Shown here in pieces: positions 6,344 to 12,617 of a stretch of DNA of 13,211 nucleotides. Below the pieces are notes generated by a model. It had not been told where the DNA came from and did not search any database. It saw nothing but the letters and a program-made list of their open reading frames with translations. The position numbers and the translations under genes are program-made. Numbering within the stretch: position 1 is the stretch's first letter; each line of letters starts with the position of its first letter. This stretch comes from DASTHS01 sp035718085 (GTDB lineage: Bacteria; Actinomycetota; Acidimicrobiia; Acidimicrobiales; Palsa-688). The DNA lies in assembly GCA_035718085.1 (NCBI GenBank), contig DASTHS010000014.1, forward strand, positions 1 through 13,211. Reading direction: 5' to 3'.

Positions 6344-8710
6344 GTGGCGACCTCCAGCGCCGGCGACGGCGGAGTGCTGCGCTGCACCCTCGAGGAGTGG
6401 GCCCTCGTCGAGCACGGCCTCGACCTCGACCGGCTGGCCCAGACCGAGTCGCTCTTCGCCCTCTCCAACGGGCACGTCGGCGTGCGGGGGGACCTCGACG
6501 AGGGCGAGCCGCACGCCCTGCCCGGCACCTACCTGAACGGCTTCTACGAGCAGCGGCCGCTCCCGTACGCAGAAGCCGGCTACGGCTACCCCGAAGATGG
6601 GCAGTCGGTCGTCAACGTGGTGAACGCCAAGCCGATCCGCCTGCTCGTCGACGACGAACCGTTCGACCTGCGCTACGGGCGCACCGAGTTCCACCAGCGC
6701 CGTCTCGACCTGCGAGCCGGGGTGTTGCAGCGCGAGACGGTGTGGCACTCGCCGGGCCGTGACCGGGTGCGGGTGCGCTCCACCCGGCTGGTGTCGATGG
6801 CACAGCGCTCGGTGCTGGCCACGGAGTGGGTCGTCGAGGTGCTCGACGAGCCGGCCCGGGTGGTCGTGCAGTCGGAGCTGGTGGCCAACGAGGAGGTGCC
6901 GCCCCCGTCGAACGACCCCCGGGTGGCCGCCGCCCTGCAGGACCCGCTGGCGGTGATCGCCAACGAGGCCGCCGACGATGCGCTGTTCATGATGGCGGAG
7001 ACCCGCCGGTCGGCCCTGCGGATGGCGGTCATGTGCTGGCACCACGTCGAGGGCCCCGACGACCTGGAGCACCACAGCGACAGCCACGGCCAGGTCGGCC
7101 GCACCACCGTCATCACCACCCTGCGCCCGGGCGAGCAGCTCCGGTTGGTCAAGCTGGCGGCGTACGGCTGGTCGGAGCACCGCTCGCTGCCGGCGCTGCG
7201 CGACCAGGTGGCCGCTGCGTTGGCCGCTGCCCGTCACACCGGGTGGGACGGCCTCCTCCGCGAGCAGCGGGCGTTCCTCGACCGGTTCTGGGCGGGGGCC
7301 GACGTCGGCATCGACGGCGACGACGAGCTGCAGCACGCCGTGAGGTTCGCGCTGTTCCACACGTTGCAGTCCGGCGTCCGGAGCGAAGGCCGGGGCATCC
7401 CCGCGAAGGGCCTGACCGGGCCCGGCTACGACGGCCACAAGTTCTGGGACACCGAGGCCTACGTGCTGCCGGTGCTCACCTACACGATGCCGACCGCAGC
7501 CGCCGACGCCCTGGCGTGGCGTCACCGCATCCTGCCCGCCGCGCGCGCCCGGGCCGCGCTGCTCGGCCTGCAGGGCGCCGCGATGCCCTGGCGCACCATC
7601 GCCGGCGAAGAGTGCTCGGCGTACTGGCCGGCCGGCACGGCGGCGTTCCACGTCAACGCGGCCGTCGCCCTCGCCGTCGAGCGCTACGTGGCCGCCACCG
7701 GCGACACGGGGTGGGGGCAGGCGTTCGGCCTCGACCTGCTCGTCGACAGCGCCCGGATGTGGGTGTCGCTCGGCTCGTTCGACGCCCACGGCGGCTTCCG
7801 CATCGACGGGGTCACCGGGCCCGACGAGTACACCGCCGTCGCCGACAACAACGTCTACACCAACCTCACCGCCCGACGGAGCCTGCGGGCGGCGGCCGCG
7901 GCCGCCGACGTCGACCGCACCGTCCGGCCCGACGTCACCGACGACGAGATCGCCACCTGGCGTCGCGCCGCCGACGCCGTGGTGGTGCCCTTCGACGAGC
8001 GCCTCGGGGTGCACCCGCAGTCGGAGCGCTTCACCGACCACGCCCTGTTCGACTTCGCCGCCACCGGCCCGGCCCAGTACCCCCTGCTGCTCCACGTCCC
8101 CTACTACGAGCTCTACCGCAAGCAGGTGTGCAAGCAGGCCGACCTCGTCATGGCGCTGTACGTGTGCGGCGACGAGTTCAGCGCCGAGGAGAAGGCCGCC
8201 GACTTCGCCTACTACGAGGGCATCACCGTGCGCGACTCGTCGCTGTCGGCGGCGATCCAGGGCATCGTCGCCGCCGAGACCGGCCACCTCGACCTCGCCT
8301 ACCGGTACCTGCTCGAGGCCGCGCTGATGGACGTCGACGACCTCGAGCGCAACACCCGCGACGGCCTGCACATCGCCTCGCTGGCGGGCGCCTGGCTGAT
8401 GGTCGTCGCCGGCTTCGGCGGCATGCGCGACCACGGTGGCCAGCTGAGCTTCCGGCCACGCCTGCCCGAGCAGCTGCGACGGGTGCGGTTCGCGCTCCGC
8501 TGGCGGCGGAGCCGCCTCCTGGTCGACGTCGACCACCAGACCGTGACCTACCAGGCCGACGGCCCCGATCCGGTCACGCTCTCGTCGTGGGGGGCGCAGG
8601 TCACCGTGCACCACGGCCAGCACGTGCGCCTCGACCTGCCGGCGCCGCCGCCGGCGCCGCCGCCGGCGCCCGAGGTGCCCGGCCGTCGGCCGACGCGGCC
8701 AGGCACCTGA
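6344..8710 (+). CDS. Glycoside hydrolase family 65 protein (maltose/trehalose/kojibiose phosphorylase type)
   Basis: Predicted inverting phosphorylase acting on an alpha-linked glucose disaccharide, cytoplasmic. The 788 residues fit the family (about 750-800). The N-terminal super-sandwich domain starts at TLEEW and has SLFALSNGHVGVRG. The (alpha/alpha)6 barrel includes KGLTGPGYDGHKFWDTEAY. The catalytic acid is E495 in TGPDEYT, followed by KQADLVMALYV and then DSSLSAAIQ before a C-terminal beta domain. The residue before DSSLS is arginine (TVRDSSLS), where, as I recall, many characterised phosphorylases have histidine in HxSSLS. Substrate, and even phosphorolysis versus hydrolysis, are therefore open. 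The start is taken at GTG 6344, one base after the HAD gene stop; GTG 6374 is an alternative. The C-terminus ends in a Pro/Ala repeat tail. The HAD-GH65 order matches what I recall of mycobacterial Rv3400-Rv3401. Confidence 0.93.
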   Translation: MATSSAGDGGVLRCTLEEWALVEHGLDLDRLAQTESLFALSNGHVGVRGDLDEGEPHALPGTYLNGFYEQRPLPYAEAGYGYPEDGQSVVNVVNAKPIRLLVDDEPFDLRYGRTEFHQRRLDLRAGVLQRETVWHSPGRDRVRVRSTRLVSMAQRSVLATEWVVEVLDEPARVVVQSELVANEEVPPPSNDPRVAAALQDPLAVIANEAADDALFMMAETRRSALRMAVMCWHHVEGPDDLEHHSDSHGQVGRTTVITTLRPGEQLRLVKLAAYGWSEHRSLPALRDQVAAALAAARHTGWDGLLREQRAFLDRFWAGADVGIDGDDELQHAVRFALFHTLQSGVRSEGRGIPAKGLTGPGYDGHKFWDTEAYVLPVLTYTMPTAAADALAWRHRILPAARARAALLGLQGAAMPWRTIAGEECSAYWPAGTAAFHVNAAVALAVERYVAATGDTGWGQAFGLDLLVDSARMWVSLGSFDAHGGFRIDGVTGPDEYTAVADNNVYTNLTARRSLRAAAAAADVDRTVRPDVTDDEIATWRRAADAVVVPFDERLGVHPQSERFTDHALFDFAATGPAQYPLLLHVPYYELYRKQVCKQADLVMALYVCGDEFSAEEKAADFAYYEGITVRDSSLSAAIQGIVAAETGHLDLAYRYLLEAALMDVDDLERNTRDGLHIASLAGAWLMVVAGFGGMRDHGGQLSFRPRLPEQLRRVRFALRWRRSRLLVDVDHQTVTYQADGPDPVTLSSWGAQVTVHHGQHVRLDLPAPPPAPPPAPEVPGRRPTRPGT
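8639..8670. repeat. 12-base tandem repeat at the 3' end of the GH65 gene
   Basis: The unit ccggcgccgccg occurs about 2.7 times in a row and encodes a PAPP-type proline/alanine tail just after the last folded domain. The tail looks like a disordered extension. Confidence 0.85.
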
Positions 8711-8718
8711 ACGGGCGA

Positions 8719-8753
8719 CCGGCCGGACGGCCGGGCGAGCACCCGGCGCCGGG
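8719..8753. terminator. Candidate bidirectional terminator between convergent genes
   Basis: Two GC-rich hairpins lie between the GH65 stop and the convergent DUF2630 stop. CCGGCC/GGCCGG with a four-base loop is at 8719-8734 and a perfect 12-base palindrome is at 8742-8753. Neither is followed by a T run. Location between two converging stops is the main support. Confidence 0.4.
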
Positions 8754-8795
8754 GTCGAGGCGCCGCTCGTCGCTGGCCATCGCCCGGAGTGGCGG

Positions 8796-9053
8796 CTACT
8801 GCTCGAAGTGCTCCACGGTGGTCGCCGGCCGCTCGGCGGCGGCGTCGGGATCGAGGCCGGCATGGCGCCGGGCGCGCCGCTGGCGCAGCAGGTCCCAGAG
8901 CTGGTCGAGTTGCACTTCCACCGCTGACAGGCGCGCCCGGTCGTCGTCGCTGAGGCCCTCCTCCGAGGCGTGGCCGCGCTCGAGGCGGTGCTCCTCGGCG
9001 ACGAGCGCGTCGATGTGCTGCACGATCTCGAGATCTTCCACGAGCGGATCCAT
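8796..9053 (-). CDS. DUF2630 family small protein
   Basis: An 85-residue acidic, helix-rich protein of unknown function resembling the actinobacterial DUF2630 family. The pattern is an N-terminal IVQHIDALVAEEHRLE helix, then a short linker, then VQLDQLWDLLRQRRARRHAG, then DPD and a tail ending in VEHFEQ. Length and the invariant-looking WDLLRQRRARR block match the family, which is about 80 residues. There is no signal peptide or membrane segment. ATG 9053 is chosen because it begins the conserved part and has AGGAGG eleven bases upstream (9065-9070). The longer open frame to 9278 would run through the promoter region of the divergent sigma gene. It is a single gene, convergent with GH65 and divergent from the sigma factor. 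Confidence 0.85.
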   Translation of the reverse strand: MDPLVEDLEIVQHIDALVAEEHRLERGHASEEGLSDDDRARLSAVEVQLDQLWDLLRQRRARRHAGLDPDAAAERPATTVEHFEQ

Positions 9054-9064
9054 ACCCGACGCGG

Positions 9065-9070
9065 CCTCCT
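9065..9070 (-). promoter_or_regulatory. Ribosome binding site of the DUF2630 gene
   Basis: AGGAGG on the minus strand, eleven bases before ATG 9053. The spacing is longer than usual, but no other start codon lies closer. A loose -10-like TGATAG (9079-9084, minus) is just upstream. Confidence 0.55.
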
Positions 9071-9189
9071 GCGGTCGCCTATCATTGCCTTCCCCCCTCG
9101 TGACGGTCCGTCTCGTTGTGTCGCACCGGCGCTGCCGGGAAGCACACCGTGCAGCCCGCCGCCCGTAGCGCGCAGCATGGACGCTGCTG

Positions 9190-9207
9190 CGGTGACCTTC
9201 GTCACCG
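9190..9207. promoter_or_regulatory. Inverted repeat in the divergent DUF2630/sigma-factor spacer
   Basis: CGGTGAC and GTCACCG form a perfect seven-base inverted repeat with a four-base centre (cttc), twelve bases upstream of the ECF-like -35 of the sigma gene. It could be a regulator site or a small hairpin. No coding sequence was found in 9054-9258. Confidence 0.4.
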
Positions 9208-9219
9208 TGCCGGGGGAGC

Positions 9220-9245
9220 GGAACAAAGACCAGCGCCAACCGGTT
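9220..9245 (+). promoter_or_regulatory. ECF-sigma-type promoter candidate for the sigma-70 family gene
   Basis: GGAAC at 9220-9224, a 16-base spacer, then CGGTT at 9241-9245 (GGAAC-N18-GTT). This resembles the GGAAC...GTT elements read by actinobacterial SigE, SigH or SigR-type ECF factors. Transcription would start near 9251-9253, leaving only a few bases before ATG 9259. Confidence 0.5.
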
Positions 9246-9258
9246 GGATCGAGATGCG

Positions 9259-10224
9259 ATGAACAGCTCCAGCGACACACGACGGGCGGCACGGACCGCT
9301 GCGGGGCCCGGGGCGGCCCCCGACCTCCTCGGGCTCTACCTCGACGAGGCGGGCAGCTTCCCGTTGCTCACCAAGGCCGACGAGATGGAGCTCGGCCAGA
9401 TCATCCAAGAGGGGCAGGCCGCCTCGGAGCGGCTGGGCTCCGATGGGGCCCTCACCCCGAAGCAACGCCGTGACCTGCGCCGCCAGGTCACCAAGGCGGA
9501 CGCGGCCACGACGCGCTTCATCAACGCCAACCTGCGGCTCGTCGTCTCGGTCGCCCGGAAGTACCAGTGGTCGGGGCTGCCCCTCGGAGATCTCATCCAG
9601 GAGGGCAACCTCGGGCTGATCCACGCCGTCGAGAAGTTCGACTGGCGCAAGGGCTTCAAGTTCTCCACCTACGCCACGTGGTGGATCCGCCAGTCCATCG
9701 GGCGTGCCATCGAGAACACCGCCCACACGGTGCGGGTGCCCGCCCACGTGGGCGACGAGATCCGTCGGGCCCGGCGCATGCAGTCGGAGATCGAGGCCCG
9801 AGAGGGCCGGCCCGCGACCCTGGCCGAGACGGCCGAGGCGCTGGGCATGACCGAGGCCCAGCTCGCCGAGCTGTACCGGTACGACTCCGACCCCATGAGC
9901 CTCGATGTGGCCGTGGGCGAAGACGGTGACACGAGCCTCGGCGACCTGGTCGTCAACCACTCCGCGGAGTCGCCGTTCGAGGCCGTCGCCGGCTCCCTGC
10001 TCCACGGGCAGGTCGAGGGCTTCCTCGACGCCCTCGGCGACGACGAGCGCAAGGTGCTGTGGCTGCGCTACGGCCTCGACCGGGGCGAGCCGCGCACCCA
10101 GGGCGAGGTCGGCGCCAGCCTGGGCCTCTCCGCCGAGCGGGTGCGCCGGATCGAGCGCGACGCCATCGGCAAGCTGCGCCGCCAGCTCGTGGGCAGCGAC
10201 GCCCACGACCTCCTGGCCAGCTGA
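9259..10224 (+). CDS. RNA polymerase sigma-70 family factor, group 2-like (SigB/HrdB-related)
   Basis: Promoter-recognition subunit of RNA polymerase. The 321 residues give region 1.2 at about 22-51 (DLLGLYLDEAGSFPLLT), region 2 at about 85-155 including FINANLRLVVSVARKY, LIQEGNLGLIHAVEKFDWRKGFKFSTYATWWIRQ and the -10-reading helix, region 3 at about 165-245, and region 4 at about 257-310 with a helix-turn-helix ending in LSAERVRRIERDAIGKLRRQ. It has no long N-terminal region 1.1 extension, and the length fits non-essential group 2 factors (about 320-330) rather than the principal sigma. ATG 9259 is preferred over the in-frame TTG 9244, because the TTG overlaps the predicted promoter. gltX follows after 55 bases with its own promoter candidate. 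The sequence does not show which stress or growth phase it serves. Confidence 0.93.
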   Translation: MNSSSDTRRAARTAAGPGAAPDLLGLYLDEAGSFPLLTKADEMELGQIIQEGQAASERLGSDGALTPKQRRDLRRQVTKADAATTRFINANLRLVVSVARKYQWSGLPLGDLIQEGNLGLIHAVEKFDWRKGFKFSTYATWWIRQSIGRAIENTAHTVRVPAHVGDEIRRARRMQSEIEAREGRPATLAETAEALGMTEAQLAELYRYDSDPMSLDVAVGEDGDTSLGDLVVNHSAESPFEAVAGSLLHGQVEGFLDALGDDERKVLWLRYGLDRGEPRTQGEVGASLGLSAERVRRIERDAIGKLRRQLVGSDAHDLLAS

Positions 10225-10266
10225 CCCGGCTCGGCCGGCGGGGACCGGGGGCCGGGGCGGCGTCGG

Positions 10267-10272
10267 TAGCCT
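10267..10272 (+). promoter_or_regulatory. Candidate -10 box for leaderless gltX
   Basis: TAGCCT ends exactly seven bases before the gltX GTG, so the predicted first transcribed base is the start codon. No Shine-Dalgarno precedes the GTG. The -35 region is unclear. Confidence 0.5.
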
Positions 10273-10279
10273 CGCCGCC

Positions 10280-11659
10280 GTGACCGCCCCCCGCCTGCGG
10301 CTGGCCCCCTCGCCGACCGGCTACTTCCACATCGGCACCGCCCGCACCGCGCTGTTCAACTGGATCTACGCACGCCAGACGGGCGGCACGTTCGTGCTGC
10401 GCATCGAGGACACCGACCGGGCCCGCAACCGTGACGAGCACGTGGCGGGCATCGAGGCCGCCATGCGCTGGCTCGGCCTCGACTGGGACGACGGCCCCTA
10501 CTTCCAGAGCACGCGAGGCGCGTTGTACAGCGCCGCCGTCGACCGCCTGCTCGCCGACGGTGCCGCCTACGCCTGCGACTGCACCCCCGAGGCGGTGGGC
10601 GAGCGGCAGCGGGCGCGCGGCGACAAGACCCCCGGCTACGACGGGTTCTGCCGCGACCGCCACCTCGAGGCAGGGCCGGGCCGCATCGTGCGGCTGCGCA
10701 CCCCCGACGAGGGGGTGAGCAGCTACGACGACCTGGTGTACGGCACGCTCACGATGCCATTCGCCGACCTGCGCGACTTCGCCATCCGCAAGTCGAACGG
10801 CGACGCCCTCTTCGACCTCGCCAACGTCGTCGACGACGCCGACATGGCCATCACCCACGTGGTGCGCGGCCAGGACCACAAGGACAACACCCACCGCCAC
10901 CTGCTGCTGTGGGACCGACTCGGCTTCGGGCCCCGACCGACCTACGCCCACCTGCCGCTGATCAACAACTCGCAGGGAAAGAAGCTCTCGAAGCGGCGTG
11001 ACAAGGTGGCCGTCGAGGACTACCGCGACGAGGGCTACCTGCCCGAGGCCGTGCGGAACTACCTGCTGCTGCTCGGCTGGGCGCCCGGCGACGACCGGGA
11101 GCTGCTCAGCGTCGAGGAGATGGTCGCCGAGTTCAGCTTCGCCGCCGTCAAGCGGGCCCCCGCCCAGTTCGACGAGCGCAAGATGCAATCGGTGAACGCC
11201 GACTACCTGCGGGCGTTGCCGGTCGACGAGCTGGTCGAGCGGGCCCAGGGGTGGCTGCGGTCACGGTGGGCCCCCGTGGCCGGCCTGGTGCAGGAGCGCA
11301 GCCGCACCCTCTCGGAGGTCTTCCACCTCACCGACTACCTGTACCTGCCCGAGCCGGTGCTCGATGCAGCCCGTTGGCAGAAGGAGGTGGCTGGTCAGCC
11401 CGCGTTCGCCGCCCTCCTCGACGGCCTGATCGAACGGTTCTCGGAGCCCGAGCTCGAGTGGACGGCCGCGGTGCTCGCCGACGCCACGGCCGCCAACGGC
11501 GCCGCTCTCGGCGTCGCCAAGCCCGCCCAGGCCTCGATGCCCCTGCGGTTGGCGGTCACCGGGAAGGCGGTCGGCATCCCCGTCTACGACGCCCTGGTCG
11601 CCCTCGGCCGCGACCGGACGCTCGGTCGCCTCCGCTCCGCCCGCGCCCGGCTGGGGTGA
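10280..11659 (+). CDS. gltX: Glutamate-tRNA ligase (GluRS)
   Basis: Class I aminoacyl-tRNA synthetase that charges tRNA-Glu in the cytoplasm. The 459 residues contain the APSPTGYFHIGTA signature (HIGH-type motif at 17-20) and KLSKR at 235-239 (KMSKS-type). A zinc-site pattern C99-x-C101-x22-C124 lies in the insert between the Rossmann halves, and the C-terminal anticodon-binding helices end at RLGRLRSARARL. The GTG at 10280 starts just before the conserved motif and seven bases after TAGCCT. Many actinobacteria lack GlnRS and use a non-discriminating GluRS plus GatCAB amidase to make Gln-tRNA-Gln. Whether this enzyme is of that type cannot be decided by eye. The stop overlaps the start of the next gene as GTGA. 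Confidence 0.96.
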   Translation: MTAPRLRLAPSPTGYFHIGTARTALFNWIYARQTGGTFVLRIEDTDRARNRDEHVAGIEAAMRWLGLDWDDGPYFQSTRGALYSAAVDRLLADGAAYACDCTPEAVGERQRARGDKTPGYDGFCRDRHLEAGPGRIVRLRTPDEGVSSYDDLVYGTLTMPFADLRDFAIRKSNGDALFDLANVVDDADMAITHVVRGQDHKDNTHRHLLLWDRLGFGPRPTYAHLPLINNSQGKKLSKRRDKVAVEDYRDEGYLPEAVRNYLLLLGWAPGDDRELLSVEEMVAEFSFAAVKRAPAQFDERKMQSVNADYLRALPVDELVERAQGWLRSRWAPVAGLVQERSRTLSEVFHLTDYLYLPEPVLDAARWQKEVAGQPAFAALLDGLIERFSEPELEWTAAVLADATAANGAALGVAKPAQASMPLRLAVTGKAVGIPVYDALVALGRDRTLGRLRSARARLG

Positions 11660-12306
11660 GCGCCCCGGCCGGCCGTCGGCTGCGCCGGGCGCTGGCCGCC
11701 CTCGCCTCGCTGGCCGTGGTCGTCGTCGCCTACCTCGGCGTGACCACCGCCCAGGTGCTCGACGCCGCCGGCTTGCACCAGGACGGCCGGGCGGGAGCCA
11801 TCGTCGTGCTCGGCTCAGCGCAGTACGACGGGCGGCCGTCGCCCGACCTGCTGGCCAGGCTCCGTCACGCCCTCGACCTGTGGCGTCGGAGGGTGGCCCC
11901 CCGCATGGTGGTCACCGGGGGGCGCGAGCCCGGCGACGACTACACCGAGGCGGAGGTCAGCGCCGACTGGCTGGCCGGGCAGGGGGTGCCCCAGGCCTCG
12001 ATCCTCCGGGAGGTGGGAGGGCGCGACACCTACCAGTCCCTCGACGCCACCGCCGCGTTCCTGCGGGCCCGGTCGATCACGTCGGTGGTGCTGGTGAGCG
12101 ACGCCTTCCACGACGCGCGCATCTCCAGGCTGGCGGCCTCGTTCGGTCTGCACGCCGGCGTGTCGCCCGCGCCGGGCTCGCCGATCCAGGGATCCGCCGC
12201 CGTGAGCTTCTACGCCAAGGAGGTCGCAGAGGTGGCGACCGCCCGGGTCATCGGCTGGCGACGCCTCAACGACCTCGACGAGGCCCTGGGCATCGCCGGC
12301 ACCTGA
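11656..12306 (+). CDS. YdcF/SanA-like DUF218 protein, membrane-anchored
   Basis: A 216-residue protein of the DUF218 (YdcF) family, whose members include SanA and ElyC of E. coli, linked to envelope integrity; the reaction is not established. A basic start and one hydrophobic segment (about 12-35) suggest an N-terminal membrane anchor with the rest outside. The domain begins at GAIVVLGSAQYDGRPSPDLLARL (about 48-69), continues through MVVTGG (about 84-89), a TEAE acidic motif, and VVLVSDAFHDARISRLA (about 144-160), and ends with a SPIQG segment. GTG 11656 shares four bases with the end of gltX, so it is probably translated from the same message. The link with gltX is likely only positional. 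Confidence 0.9.
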   Translation: MSAPAGRRLRRALAALASLAVVVVAYLGVTTAQVLDAAGLHQDGRAGAIVVLGSAQYDGRPSPDLLARLRHALDLWRRRVAPRMVVTGGREPGDDYTEAEVSADWLAGQGVPQASILREVGGRDTYQSLDATAAFLRARSITSVVLVSDAFHDARISRLAASFGLHAGVSPAPGSPIQGSAAVSFYAKEVAEVATARVIGWRRLNDLDEALGIAGT

Positions 12307-12359
12307 GGCCACGCCGCGGCACCCGGCGGTGGTCGCCAGGCGGCCGCCCCCGCACCCGC

Positions 12360-12365
12360 TACAGT
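12360..12365 (+). promoter_or_regulatory. Candidate -10 box for the tRNA-Gln gene
   Basis: TACAGT lies eleven bases before the mature tRNA 5' end, giving a short leader of about four to five bases. No clear -35 is seen. Confidence 0.45.
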
Positions 12366-12376
12366 GACTTCGCCCT

Positions 12377-12448
12377 TCGGGGGTGGTGTAATCGGCAACA
12401 CATCAGGTTCTGGCCCTGACATTGGGGGTTCGAGTCCTCCCCCCCGAG
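12377..12448 (+). tRNA. tRNA-Gln, anticodon CUG
   Basis: The cloverleaf can be folded completely. A seven-base acceptor stem pairs TCGGGGG (12377-12383) with CCCCCGA (12441-12447). The D stem is GTGT/ACAC. The anticodon stem TCAGG/CCTGA carries the loop TTCTGGC with anticodon CTG at 12110+300, i.e. 12410-12412. The T stem GGGGG/CCTCC has loop TTCGAGT. The discriminator is G at 12448. The U1-A72 pair and G73 are glutamine identity features in E. coli. The 3' CCA is not encoded. It reads CAG codons, which should be the major glutamine codon in so GC-rich a genome. Confidence 0.97.
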
Positions 12449-12462
12449 CAGCACTCCGGCGA

Positions 12463-12493
12463 CGGGCCCGCAGGTCACCGGCCTGCGGGCCCG
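12463..12493 (+). terminator. Strong hairpin after tRNA-Gln, likely terminator
   Basis: A perfect 12-base stem (cgggcccgcagg with cctgcgggcccg) closes a seven-base loop, 14 bases after the tRNA. It is very stable but has no T run, which is usual for actinobacterial terminators. Confidence 0.65.
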
Positions 12494-12569
12494 GCCGGAG
12501 CCCGCACGCGCCGCACCGGTCGCGGGCCCGCGGGCGGGAGGGCCCGGCTGCGTCAGCACGGCAGGGCAG

Positions 12570-12581
12570 TGGGTGCACCCA
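12570..12581. promoter_or_regulatory. Perfect 12-base palindrome upstream of the Kelch lipoprotein gene
   Basis: TGGGTGCACCCA is its own reverse complement. It ends 20 bases before the candidate -10 box TAGGTT, so it reaches into the -35 region. It may be an operator; no regulator is identified. Confidence 0.4.
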
Positions 12582-12601
12582 GCAGGGCCCCCGCCGGCCG
12601 C

Positions 12602-12607
12602 TAGGTT
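12602..12607 (+). promoter_or_regulatory. Candidate -10 box for the Kelch lipoprotein gene
   Basis: TAGGTT lies ten bases before ATG 12618, predicting a leader of only about three bases. It sits in the loop of an inverted repeat (GGCCGC 12596-12601 and GCGGCC 12609-12614). No Shine-Dalgarno precedes the ATG. Confidence 0.45.
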
Positions 12608-12617
12608 CGCGGCCCCG

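Noticed and set aside
6826..9168. 780-codon plus-strand frame overlapping GH65 in another frame
   Set aside because: It is Arg/Pro/Gly-rich with no domain, while the GH65 frame is fully conserved.
9054..9278. N-terminal extension of the DUF2630 frame to ATG 9278
   Set aside because: The extra 75 codons show no family similarity and would cover the sigma-factor promoter and ribosome site of the DUF2630 gene.
6065..9292. Very long minus-strand frame (over 1000 codons) opposite GH65
   Set aside because: It covers GH65 antisense and reads through the DUF2630 gene in a wrong frame. Composition is typical of shadow frames in GC-rich DNA.
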